A DNA stretch of 5,654 nt from Deltaproteobacteria bacterium (GCA_017990795.1 JAGNNG010000154.1:1-5654); one strand, 5' to 3'. Positions 1-5,654 are shown, counted from the first letter of the stretch. Notes: a model not told the origin generated them from the letters alone. Made by a program: numbers and translations.

Positions 1-93
1 TCCACGCGACTGCGCCTGCGTACAGATTTGGGCGTGACCATGCGGGGTTGGCCTGGCTGCGAGAATCTGTGCTCGTGTGTAACTAAGTGGTTA

Positions 94-99
94 TATGAT
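94..99 (+). promoter_or_regulatory. Possible promoter -10 element before the cyclase gene
   Basis: The hexamer TATGAT matches the sigma-70 -10 consensus at five of six positions and sits in the most AT-rich patch of the 159-bp leader, about 60 bp before the cyclase start. No convincing TTGACA-like -35 lies 15-19 bp upstream, so this is only a weak candidate, or a promoter relying on an activator or another sigma factor. The rest of bases 1-159 holds no recognisable gene. Short open frames from the left edge stop at 37, 86 and 102; any of them could be the tail of an upstream gene, and none is long enough to identify. Confidence 0.25.
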
Positions 100-159
100 T
101 AGACGGGCTGCGACAGTGCCGGCGCTTTTGCTCGGCGGTGGCGGCTCACGAGCAAGGCT

Positions 160-1683
160 ATGTCTGCAGCATCATCGTCCTCATCCTCCAGTGAAAGATT
201 GCCGGTCAGCGCCGAGTCCACGCGTAGTGACGGAGCCGCTTCAGCAACGTCCCTTCCTGGGGCGCTGACGCAGGCCATGAACCGGTCCGGCAGCAGCCTG
301 GGCTTTAGCAGCAGTGGTAGCAGCACGCCACCATCGGCCAGCTCGCTGCAGACCTCGGCCATGTCCCAGACTTCCATCGGTCGCGCGCAGGCTGAGGACG
401 CTCGCATCGCCCAAGAGCTGGTGCGTACCCGGCGCATGCGCGGCTCGTACATCGTGTCGCTGGCGGCCATGCTGGTGTGTCTGCTGAGCCTGCCGTTTTG
501 CATCTACGTCGGCCTGCGCTTCAATCATCAGCTAGGCATCGCGCTGACCGGCGTGAGCCTGGCGGTGGCCAGCTATGAAGCGCTGATGCTGCTGCTATTT
601 CGGCGGCAGCGCCATCGTCCGTTCCTCGACTGGATCAACGTCAGCTTGGAAGTCTCGATTGTGTCGGCGGTGGTGGCGCTGGATGCCCACTTTGTCGGCC
701 CCGCCTACGCATTTACCAGTGCGCCGATGCTGCTGTATGCCCCGGTCATCCTGCTGTCGGCGCTGCGGCTATCACGGACGCTGACGCTGTATGCGGGAAC
801 TCTGGCCGCGGTAGAGCTGCTGGCGATTTATCTGCGCTTTCAAGATCGTCTGGACCATACCGTGCTGGCGCTGGTGCCATCGCTGACGTTGGCCAACTTT
901 GTCCAGCGCTCGTGTTATCTGCTGGTGACGGGCCTGCTCGCAGCGTGGCTGTGCGCGACGTTTAACAACGTCATCAAGGACCTGGTCGAGACGGTGCGCA
1001 AGGAAGTGCGCGCGCGCAACACCCTGGGCCGTCACGTCTCGCGCGAGGTGGCGCGGCATCTTTTGGATCACTCGCAAGATGGCGGCGACAAGCGCAGCGT
1101 GTCGGTGATGTTCTGCGACCTACGCGACTTCACCAGCTTCTCTGAGACGCTGGATCCGCGCGACGTGCTGAACTTTCTAAACCAGTACTTTGCGCTGGCC
1201 AACCGCATCATCGAGCAGCACGGCGGCGTCATAAATAAGTTCATGGGCGACGGCATCATGGCGCTGTTTGGCGCGACCTCGTTTATGCCGCAGCGTGAGC
1301 ATGCGCGGCGGGCGGCTCAGGCTGCGCTGGCGCTGTCGGCGGCGATTGTCGAGCTGCGCCAGTCGTGGAACTGGTCAGACTTGCGCATTGGCATCGGCAT
1401 CCACACCGGCCTGGCCGTCGTCGGAATTGTCGGCAGCGCGGATCGCGTCGAGTTTACCGCCATCGGGGACACGGTAAACCTGGCCTCGCGCATTGAGTCG
1501 CTGTGTAAGTCGTACGGCGTGCCCCTCTTGCTAAGTGGACCCACTGCGGCGCTGCTGGAAGAGTCCCAGTGCCGACGCCTGGGCGAAGCCATCGTCAAAG
1601 GCCGCAAGGCCCCAATCGAGATCTTTGAGCTGCTGCCGTCCGGCCCTGCTGTCACCGCTGCACCGCGCGTGGCCGCGCCCTAA
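160..1683 (+). CDS. Membrane-anchored class III adenylate cyclase
   Basis: This 507-residue protein probably converts ATP to cAMP at the cytoplasmic face of the inner membrane. Residues 1-75 are Ser/Ala/Thr-rich and look disordered, with seven consecutive serines at 5-11. About six hydrophobic segments follow (roughly 97-119, 124-146, 160-178, 186-203, 207-224, 252-268), then a short linker with a GRHVSREVA motif (290-298), which in this family precedes the catalytic domain. The cyclase domain (about 312-490) keeps the two metal-binding aspartates (D320 in FCDLRDF, D364 in FMGDGIM), the adenine-selecting lysine K360, a threonine (T433, in FTAIGDTVN) where animal cyclases have aspartate, and the transition-state pair N440 and R444. 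The lysine/threonine pair is typical of class IIIb adenylate rather than guanylate cyclases. All catalytic residues are present, so the enzyme should be active as a homodimer. The start is the first ATG after an in-frame stop at 100-102. Its Shine-Dalgarno is poor (AAGG only 2 nt away), so a later ATG at 277, 361 or 436 remains possible. The signal sensed by the membrane part is unknown. Confidence 0.93.
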   Translation: MSAASSSSSSSERLPVSAESTRSDGAASATSLPGALTQAMNRSGSSLGFSSSGSSTPPSASSLQTSAMSQTSIGRAQAEDARIAQELVRTRRMRGSYIVSLAAMLVCLLSLPFCIYVGLRFNHQLGIALTGVSLAVASYEALMLLLFRRQRHRPFLDWINVSLEVSIVSAVVALDAHFVGPAYAFTSAPMLLYAPVILLSALRLSRTLTLYAGTLAAVELLAIYLRFQDRLDHTVLALVPSLTLANFVQRSCYLLVTGLLAAWLCATFNNVIKDLVETVRKEVRARNTLGRHVSREVARHLLDHSQDGGDKRSVSVMFCDLRDFTSFSETLDPRDVLNFLNQYFALANRIIEQHGGVINKFMGDGIMALFGATSFMPQREHARRAAQAALALSAAIVELRQSWNWSDLRIGIGIHTGLAVVGIVGSADRVEFTAIGDTVNLASRIESLCKSYGVPLLLSGPTAALLEESQCRRLGEAIVKGRKAPIEIFELLPSGPAVTAAPRVAAP

Positions 1684-1791
1684 GCCGGGGTGTGTTTGAG
1701 CCGGGCCGGGTAACTGTGCTGGTTTGCTGTTGATTTCGTCGCGCTGGGCGCCTGACTATGAAGCGCAGAGGTCAATGAAATCGGTCCTGAT

Positions 1792-1807
1792 GGGCCACCT
1801 CTGGCCC
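1792..1807 (+). repeat. Small perfect hairpin in the sodC leader
   Basis: GGGCCA and TGGCCC form a perfect 6-bp inverted repeat around a 4-nt loop, about 30 bp before the sodC start, in the 152-bp gap after the cyclase gene. It has no T-run after it, so it is a poor terminator candidate. It could be a leader hairpin or an operator-like palindrome, or chance in GC-rich DNA. I see no clear terminator for the cyclase gene and no well-spaced promoter in the rest of the gap. Confidence 0.25.
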
Positions 1808-1827
1808 CGTTGTTCCATCGCCAATGT

Positions 1828-1832
1828 AGAGG
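1828..1832 (+). promoter_or_regulatory. Ribosome binding site of sodC, deciding between two ATGs
   Basis: AGAGG lies 3 nt before the ATG at 1836 and 6 nt before the adjacent ATG at 1839. The spacing favours initiation at the second ATG, which removes only one methionine and does not alter the signal peptide. Confidence 0.5.
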
Positions 1833-1835
1833 TGC

Positions 1836-2405
1836 ATGATGCGGAAGAACTCGTCGTTTTCTTTGATTGCAGGAGCGCTCTTTGGGGCCAGTCTGCTGCT
1901 TGCTGGCTGCCCGGCGCACACCCCAGATGTCAAAAATCCTCCAGCAGGCGGTGACGGACCGACGGCGGTAACCACGCTGGAGGCCCGCAGCAGCAGCGCC
2001 ATTTCCGGTCAGGCCAGCTTTACTCAGGTTGGCGACAAAGTGCGCGTCGTCGTCGAAGTCAGCGGTGCCACCGCAGGTCAGCACGGCCTGCACATCCACG
2101 AGACCGGCGACTGCTCAGCCCCCGATGCCAAGAGCGCAGGCGGGCACTTTAACCCGCACAAGATGGATCACGGCAGCCCCGACAAGAGTCCTCGGCATGC
2201 GGGTGACTTTGGCAACATCACCGTAGGCGACGACGGCAAAGGCAAGCTCGAGCTGACGGTTGAGCAGCTGACCGTGCTGCCTGGTGACAGCAGCGTGGTG
2301 GGCAAGGCTCTGGTCCTGCACGAAAAGCCAGACGACGTGACCACCCAGCCCAGCGGCAACAGCGGCGCGCGTATCGGCTGCGGCGTCATCAACCTGAAGC
2401 AGTAA
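1836..2405 (+). CDS. sodC: Cu,Zn superoxide dismutase, lipoprotein form
   Basis: This enzyme dismutates superoxide to oxygen and hydrogen peroxide outside the cytoplasm. The 189-residue product begins with a short basic N-terminus, a hydrophobic stretch (residues 8-22) and a lipobox L22-A23-G24-C25, so it should be cleaved by signal peptidase II and lipid-anchored at C25. The residue after the cysteine is Pro, not Asp, which does not suggest inner-membrane retention. A short Pro/Gly-rich linker leads to the SOD domain (about 45-189). The copper ligands are visible as H86, H88 and H162, the bridging histidine is H104, and the zinc ligands are H112, H121 and D124. The disulphide cysteines C93 and C182 and the active-site arginine R179 are also in place, so every key residue is intact. 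It follows the cyclase gene on the same strand after 152 bp and probably has its own promoter. The second ATG at 1839 is better spaced from the ribosome binding site and may be the true start. The gene converges with the heme oxygenase gene. Confidence 0.95.
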   Translation: MMRKNSSFSLIAGALFGASLLLAGCPAHTPDVKNPPAGGDGPTAVTTLEARSSSAISGQASFTQVGDKVRVVVEVSGATAGQHGLHIHETGDCSAPDAKSAGGHFNPHKMDHGSPDKSPRHAGDFGNITVGDDGKGKLELTVEQLTVLPGDSSVVGKALVLHEKPDDVTTQPSGNSGARIGCGVINLKQ

Positions 2406-2425
2406 CCAGAAATCTGCGCCCGCTT

Positions 2426-2467
2426 CAGCGCGTCGGCGGAGGTTTAAGACCTTGGCCGACGTTGCTG
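2426..2467. terminator. Bidirectional hairpin between the convergent sodC and heme oxygenase genes
   Basis: Three nested perfect stems can be read: 2426-2429 with 2464-2467 (CAGC/GCTG), 2431-2437 with 2455-2461 (CGTCGGC/GCCGACG), and 2440-2443 with 2449-2452 (AGGT/ACCT), closing on a 5-nt loop. Together they give 15 pairs interrupted by small internal loops. The element sits 20 bp after the sodC stop and 20 bp after the heme oxygenase stop, so it is placed to end both transcripts. Neither side has a T-run, so it is not a textbook intrinsic terminator; it may act with Rho or protect mRNA 3' ends. Confidence 0.55.
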
Positions 2468-2486
2468 GCCGCGCGGCTGCCGGTGC

Positions 2487-3185
2487 TTAGCGGCTGACTG
2501 GGGTAGACAGCTCCGCAAAGCGGGCTGCACCCAGCGACTGCTGTAGGGCCGGCGTTAGCTCATCGGTCAGCGCTTGGTTGTAGCCAAAGGCTGCGACTGC
2601 CTCCTCGACCACGCGTTGCGCATCGCTGTCCGTTAGCGGTACCGCATCCAGTCGTCGCCGGTATTCCGCCTTAAACGCTGCCAAATCACTAAGCTGCGCA
2701 AACTCAAAAAACGCGGTGCCTTCCGTCGAGGTTAGCGAGAGCGCGCGGCGTACTACCCCGGCGAGCAGCTGCCCGCCCGATAGGTCGCCCAGGTAGCGGG
2801 TATAGGCATGCGCCAGCAGCAACACCGGGTCAGCTGCCGAAAGCTCGGTCAGGCGTGCAGCGTAGCGCTGAGCACTGATTGGAAGCGTCGCGGGCACTGG
2901 TGCCTCTGTCGTTTCTGCATCGTCTGCGAAGAACTGCAGATCCGCTCGCAGCGCGGGTACGCGACAGAGCTCCGGAAAGTACAGCGGGGCCAGCAGCGGA
3001 TGGGCCTGATGCTGCGCAAGCCCACGCTCTAGCGCGTCGTAAATCGCCAGCCAGCTTTCCAGCAGCTGCCTGTACACCCCAGGGGTCATGCCCCCACGCA
3101 GCAGCACTCGCATCAGCGGTGAGCGCTCTGCTGCTACGTGCGCTGCTTTGGTTCCCTCCCGAAGCCTGGTCGACAGCGGTTGCAT
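2487..3185 (-). CDS. Heme oxygenase, biliverdin-producing (HO-1 type)
   Basis: This soluble 232-residue enzyme should cleave heme to biliverdin, CO and ferrous iron using an external electron donor. The proximal heme-ligand histidine is H16, in a GTKAAHVAAE context like the family's N-terminal helix. The distal-helix signature YLGDLSGGQ (131-139) supplies the flexible glycines G133 and G137 and the aspartate D134 that holds the active-site water network (Asp140 in human HO-1). The LYFPEL segment (68-73) and overall length resemble the cyanobacterial/plant-like HO1 branch. There is no C-terminal membrane anchor, as expected for a bacterial form. The start ATG has only a weak purine stretch (AAGAGA) upstream, and the gene begins 23 bp after the smpB stop, so it is probably co-transcribed and perhaps translated partly by coupling. 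No heme transporter, phytochrome or bilin reductase lies in the window, so whether it serves iron recovery, heme detoxification or bilin supply cannot be decided here. Confidence 0.93.
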   Translation of the reverse strand: MQPLSTRLREGTKAAHVAAERSPLMRVLLRGGMTPGVYRQLLESWLAIYDALERGLAQHQAHPLLAPLYFPELCRVPALRADLQFFADDAETTEAPVPATLPISAQRYAARLTELSAADPVLLLAHAYTRYLGDLSGGQLLAGVVRRALSLTSTEGTAFFEFAQLSDLAAFKAEYRRRLDAVPLTDSDAQRVVEEAVAAFGYNQALTDELTPALQQSLGAARFAELSTPVSR

Positions 3186-3208
3186 GGTGTCTCTTTTGCG
3201 CCAGTCCG

Positions 3209-3691
3209 TTACCCGCGCATCGCGCGCCGAATGTCCATCTTCGCGTCCTTCTCTTTAAGGTCGGCGCGCTTGTCGTGCTGCTTCTTGCCTTTGCACAGCC
3301 CGATCTCGACCTTGATCTTGCCGCGCAGCAGGTACACCTCTAGCGGTAGCAGCGTGTAGCCTTCGCGGCTGCTGGCCTCGTCAAGGCGCTCGATCTCGGC
3401 CTTGTGCAAGAGCAAGCGGCGGTCGCGCTTGGGCGCATGGTTCCAGCGGTTGGCAAATGCCCACTCGCTGATCTGCATCTGGCGCAGCGTGGCCTGGCCG
3501 TTTTCGATCTCGGCGTAGGCATCGGTCATCTCGGCCTTGCCCGCGCGCAGCGACTTTACCTCTGAGCCCATCAGCACCACGCCCGCTTCCATGGTGTCTT
3601 CAATGAAGTACTCATGCCGCGCGCGCTTGTTGCGCATCAGCACTTTTTTGCCGCCGCCTTTTTCGTCTGCCTTTTTGGCTGGGGTCGTCAT
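3209..3691 (-). CDS. smpB: SsrA-binding protein SmpB
   Basis: SmpB binds the tRNA-like domain of tmRNA (ssrA) and brings it to stalled ribosomes for trans-translation. The 160-residue length is normal for the family. A Lys-rich N-terminal tail (1-16) precedes the beta-barrel core, which shows the family blocks NKRARHEYFIEDTMEAGVVL (21-40), GSEVKSLRAGKA (42-53), NHAPKRDRRLLLHK (84-97) and the VEIGLCKGKKQHDKR stretch (128-142). The DKR triplet (140-142), which starts the C-terminal tail that enters the empty mRNA channel, is present, and the tail ends basic (RRAMRG). The tail lacks the tryptophan I recall in some proteobacterial SmpBs. The ATG start has a good ribosome binding site. The gene is first in a probable operon with heme oxygenase. 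The ssrA gene, often near smpB in other bacteria, was not found here, and the 223-bp upstream gap is too short to hold a full-length copy. Confidence 0.97.
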   Translation of the reverse strand: MTTPAKKADEKGGGKKVLMRNKRARHEYFIEDTMEAGVVLMGSEVKSLRAGKAEMTDAYAEIENGQATLRQMQISEWAFANRWNHAPKRDRRLLLHKAEIERLDEASSREGYTLLPLEVYLLRGKIKVEIGLCKGKKQHDKRADLKEKDAKMDIRRAMRG

Positions 3692-3699
3692 GCGAAGTT

Positions 3700-3704
3700 T
3701 CCTT
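3700..3704 (-). promoter_or_regulatory. Ribosome binding site of smpB
   Basis: On the - strand AAGGA lies 8 nt before the smpB ATG (3691-3689), an ideal spacing that supports this start. Confidence 0.7.
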
Positions 3705-3755
3705 ACCGAGCATCAATCGCGAAGGCCCTGCTGCTAGTCCAGCACAGGCGCATCT

Positions 3756-3761
3756 TTAATA
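3756..3761 (-). promoter_or_regulatory. Possible -10 element of the smpB promoter
   Basis: Read on the - strand, TATTAA lies about 65 bp before the smpB ATG, inside an AT-richer stretch (about 3752-3810) that contrasts with the surrounding GC-rich DNA. Possible -35 sequences upstream (TTCCCT with an 18-bp spacer, or TTCAAA too close) are poor matches. A promoter is expected here because the preceding gene ends 223 bp away with a hairpin after it, but the exact element is uncertain. Confidence 0.3.
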
Positions 3762-3815
3762 GTGTGTACGACTTTTTGAAGGGAAACCGCGATAAAAGCG
3801 AGGAGGTTTTTCGTC

Positions 3816-3887
3816 GTGGCTGTACAGCAGGCGCTGCGCAGCAGATCTTTCAGCCTAGAGCCGTCAGCAAAGCCACCGGGCTTTTAG
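3816..3887 (+). CDS. Candidate 23-residue small protein with a strong ribosome binding site
   Basis: A perfect AGGAGG at 3801-3806 is followed after 9 nt by a GTG that opens 23 codons ending in TAG at 3885-3887. The peptide is basic and Ser/Pro-containing, with no hydrophobic segment and no family I recognise. It lies in the gap between smpB and the radical SAM gene on the strand opposite to both, so it would need its own promoter; none is clear, although the preceding 50 bp are AT-rich. Its last codons run into the left arm of the inverted repeat at 3872-3905. The start is a GTG and the frame is short, so a chance ORF is quite possible. The consensus Shine-Dalgarno in a non-coding stretch is the only positive sign. 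Confidence 0.22.
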   Translation: MAVQQALRSRSFSLEPSAKPPGF

Positions 3888-3905
3888 CAGGTGCAGTCCG
3901 GTGGC
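3872..3905 (-). terminator. Hairpin just after the radical SAM gene
   Basis: GCCACCGG (3872-3879) and CCGGTGGC (3898-3905) are a perfect 8-bp inverted repeat around an 18-nt loop, starting 9 bp after the radical SAM stop codon on the - strand. The - strand transcript continues with only three Ts after the stem, so it is at best a weak intrinsic terminator. It could equally end a + strand transcript from the small ORF at 3816. Confidence 0.45.
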
Positions 3906-3914
3906 CTTGTGCAG

Positions 3915-5654
3915 TTACGGAATGACGCGCAGCTTCAGCTTGCCTGCATCGTTTAGCTGCGCCACGTAGCCCGGCATATCGGGCAAGCGCGAGGTCAGCG
4001 GATTGCCAAACTCCGGCAGCTCCAGCGGCTGGTTCTTGGCGAAGACCTTGTGGCGACCGTGCTTTTTGTACCACTCCGCAACCGTCGCGTTGGCCAGCAT
4101 CTTCTCGACGATGTTGCGCCAGCCGACGCCGGTGTTGTAGGCGCAAAAGCTAATCTCGCCCATCTGCGTGCCGTACGGGATGATGCACATCTCGGTGCGG
4201 CGGAAGTCGTAGTTAAACAGGTCCTGAAACCACATTCCGGCGACGAACAGCACGCGCCACTCAAACTCGTGGGCGTCGGACTCGTGGGCCCCGACCTTGG
4301 TGCCGCGAGCGCCGGTCTGCGACAGGAACTGTCGGAACAGCTCCAGGATCGTGTAGCCCTCGGGCGCGCGCTCGGGTCGGAAGTTTTTGATCAGCGCCAG
4401 CGCCGTCTGTGCCATCGCCACCTGCTTGGGCATCGCGCCATCGGTGATGGTGTCCACGTCGGCCATCAGCTGCTCGACATCCAGGAACTGCATCAGCGGA
4501 ACCATCTTCTTGGTCTTTTTGTTCACAAACAGGATCGTGCCGATGCCGCAGTTGGGATGGCAGCCGCAGTTGACCGCGCCAAACTGCGACTCGGGCCCCA
4601 TCAGCATGTCGGTGAGGTTGGAAAACGGCCCCATCGCCGACAGCGGGAACCAGTCGCGCAGCGGCTCGGTCACGCCGGTCTGCTTCTTTACGTCGTGCGC
4701 CAGGTGCGACAGCGTGTAGCGCTGCTGCTCACGCGTGGCATCGTCGATGTCTTCATCGCGACCGGTGAAGCTGACGGGCTGGAAGCTGACGACGGTGATC
4801 TTGTCGCTGTTCTCGATGGCAAAGCGCAGGATGCGGCCAATCTCGTCGTTGTTCACGGTGTTGACCACGGTGACGACCAAGATCACGTCGATGCCAGCGG
4901 CGTGTAGCTCCTCGATGGCGCGCAGCTTGACGTCAAACAGGTTGCCAATCTTGCGGTGCGCGTTTGACTCGTTGCTGGTGCCGTCAAACTGCAGGTAGGC
5001 CATACGCAGGCCCGCCTCTTTGGCCTTTTTGGCAAAGCCCGGCTCTTGCGCAAAGCGGATGCCGTTGGTGGCGCACTGCACGGCAAAGTAGCCGACATCG
5101 CGAGCGTAGCGAATCGACTCTAGGAAGTGCGGCGACAGCGTCGGCTCGCCACCCGAGAACTGGATGCTCATCTGCCGGCGCGGCGTCACCGTCAAGCTGT
5201 CATCGAGGATCTTCTTGATGTCTTCCCACGACAGCTCATGGACGAAGCCCACTTGGTTGGCGTCCATAAAGCACGGGTCGCACATCATGTTGCAGCGGTT
5301 GGTCAGGTCGACCGTCAACACCGCGCCGCGTCCGTACTGGATGTTCGAGGTGCCGTGGAAGCGCAGCGACGTCTCTTTGGTCTTAAAGTCGCGGCCTGGG
5401 TACAGCTTCTCGATCCGCGTCAGAAACTCTGGATCAATCGCCATCACGTCGGAGAACTTGCCGTGCTTGGGGCACTCTTTCTCCATCACGATCTTGCCGT
5501 CGCGCTCGACGATCTGCGCGCGCACTTCGCCGGGCTTGCCTTCAGTCAGCTCAGACAGCTGCTTGCGGCCTGACAGGATGTCTTCGCGGACTTCCTTGAC
5601 GCAGCGCGGGCACAGCGAGTCGGTCTGACGCGGCCAGCCCAGCTGTGGATAGGT
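3915..5654 (-). CDS. Radical SAM protein of the tetraether-lipid-synthase (Tes/MJ0619) type, 5' end outside the window
   Basis: The reading frame is open from the right edge to TAA at 3917-3915, giving 579 visible residues; probably only a few N-terminal residues are missing. A GTG at 5525-5523 could be taken as the start, but the frame continues upstream through a family-like segment with SLCPRC (Cys codons at 5612-5610 and 5603-5601), which pairs with CPKHG (Cys at 5474-5472) to form a metal-binding N-terminal module. The radical SAM motif C-x3-C-x2-C (CNMMCDPC, codons at 5294-5271) would hold the SAM-binding [4Fe-4S] cluster, and a GGEP motif (about 5153-5142) contacts SAM. Further cysteines form a C-x-C-x3-C group (codons at 4568-4548) and a C-terminal pair in MCIIPYGT and FCAYN (4187-4185, 4145-4143), suggesting auxiliary iron-sulphur clusters. 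This layout agrees with what I recall of archaeal Tes, which joins lipid tails by C-C bonds and has several metal sites; older annotations call MJ0619 a pterin methyltransferase. The substrate of this bacterial homologue is unknown. No lipid gene lies beside it in the window. Confidence 0.85.
   Translation of the reverse strand, partial: TYPQLGWPRQTDSLCPRCVKEVREDILSGRKQLSELTEGKPGEVRAQIVERDGKIVMEKECPKHGKFSDVMAIDPEFLTRIEKLYPGRDFKTKETSLRFHGTSNIQYGRGAVLTVDLTNRCNMMCDPCFMDANQVGFVHELSWEDIKKILDDSLTVTPRRQMSIQFSGGEPTLSPHFLESIRYARDVGYFAVQCATNGIRFAQEPGFAKKAKEAGLRMAYLQFDGTSNESNAHRKIGNLFDVKLRAIEELHAAGIDVILVVTVVNTVNNDEIGRILRFAIENSDKITVVSFQPVSFTGRDEDIDDATREQQRYTLSHLAHDVKKQTGVTEPLRDWFPLSAMGPFSNLTDMLMGPESQFGAVNCGCHPNCGIGTILFVNKKTKKMVPLMQFLDVEQLMADVDTITDGAMPKQVAMAQTALALIKNFRPERAPEGYTILELFRQFLSQTGARGTKVGAHESDAHEFEWRVLFVAGMWFQDLFNYDFRRTEMCIIPYGTQMGEISFCAYNTGVGWRNIVEKMLANATVAEWYKKHGRHKVFAKNQPLELPEFGNPLTSRLPDMPGYVAQLNDAGKLKLRVIP

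Noticed and set aside
1..102. 33-codon open frame from the left edge ending at 102
   Set aside because: It is too short and featureless to be called the tail of an upstream gene; other frames also stay open for about 12-28 codons from the edge.
1730..1762. TTGATT and TATGAA as a possible sodC promoter
   Set aside because: The spacing is 21 bp, too long for a standard sigma-70 promoter, and no better pair was found.
1680..2099. - strand open frame across the cyclase-sodC gap and the start of sodC
   Set aside because: It overlaps the signal peptide and SOD domain coding sequence; its composition looks like translated non-coding DNA and it has no convincing start signal.
2879..3343. + strand open frame of 154 codons across the heme oxygenase/smpB junction
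   Set aside because: It is antisense to two well-recognised genes, and its low-complexity Ala/Leu/Pro product is typical of a shadow frame.
3692..3914. Possible ssrA (tmRNA) or tRNA gene in the gap beside smpB
   Set aside because: The gap is only 223 bp, too short for a normal tmRNA. No T-loop sequence or CCA-ending acceptor stem could be read on either strand.
3614..3925. + strand open frame of 103 codons from inside smpB into the upstream gap
   Set aside because: Its first part is antisense to the smpB start and it has no recognisable motif; the 23-codon ORF in another frame has a better start signal.
4050..4907. A 285-codon open frame on the + strand inside the radical SAM gene
   Set aside because: It is exactly antisense to strongly conserved radical SAM coding sequence; its product is His/Val/Asp-rich and resembles no family. 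Long antisense frames are expected in GC-rich genes.
5127..5628. Two overlapping + strand open frames of about 150 codons near the right edge
   Set aside because: Both are antisense to the radical SAM coding sequence that contains the cluster-binding motif, and neither shows recognisable motifs.

Overview
The window reads as ordinary chromosomal DNA from a GC-rich (roughly 60 % by eye) Gram-negative bacterium. A lipoprotein-type Cu,Zn superoxide dismutase, a membrane-anchored class III nucleotidyl cyclase with a Ser-rich N-terminus, and a large radical SAM protein of the tetraether-lipid-synthase type together suggest a Myxococcota/'deltaproteobacterial' relative. That placement is inference; no rRNA or other phylogenetic marker beyond smpB is present.

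Layout. Bases 1-159 are a leader with a possible promoter -10 element. The + strand carries a membrane-bound adenylate cyclase (160-1683), then after a 152-bp gap a periplasm-facing sodC lipoprotein (1836-2405). An 81-bp convergent gap follows, holding a long bidirectional hairpin. On the - strand lie a soluble HO-1-type heme oxygenase (3185-2487) and, immediately upstream of it, smpB (3691-3209). The 23-bp spacing makes smpB-heme oxygenase a likely two-gene operon. Upstream of smpB is a 223-bp AT-richer intergenic stretch with a plausible smpB promoter, a 23-codon + strand ORF behind a perfect Shine-Dalgarno, and an inverted repeat. The rest of the window (5654-3915, - strand) is one radical SAM gene whose N-terminus runs off the right edge.

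How they fit together. sodC removes superoxide outside the inner membrane, while heme oxygenase degrades heme to biliverdin, CO and iron. Both touch redox and iron homeostasis, but they are transcribed towards each other and need not be co-regulated. SmpB is the trans-translation partner of tmRNA; no ssrA is seen here. The cyclase probably makes cAMP in response to an unknown membrane signal. The radical SAM protein is the most interesting item. Its Cys pattern matches what I recall of the Tes (GDGT/macrocyclic archaeol synthase, MJ0619-like) superfamily, which would imply C-C coupling or another demanding C-H activation in a bacterium, possibly on membrane lipids. No mobile element, CRISPR array, tRNA or rRNA was recognised.
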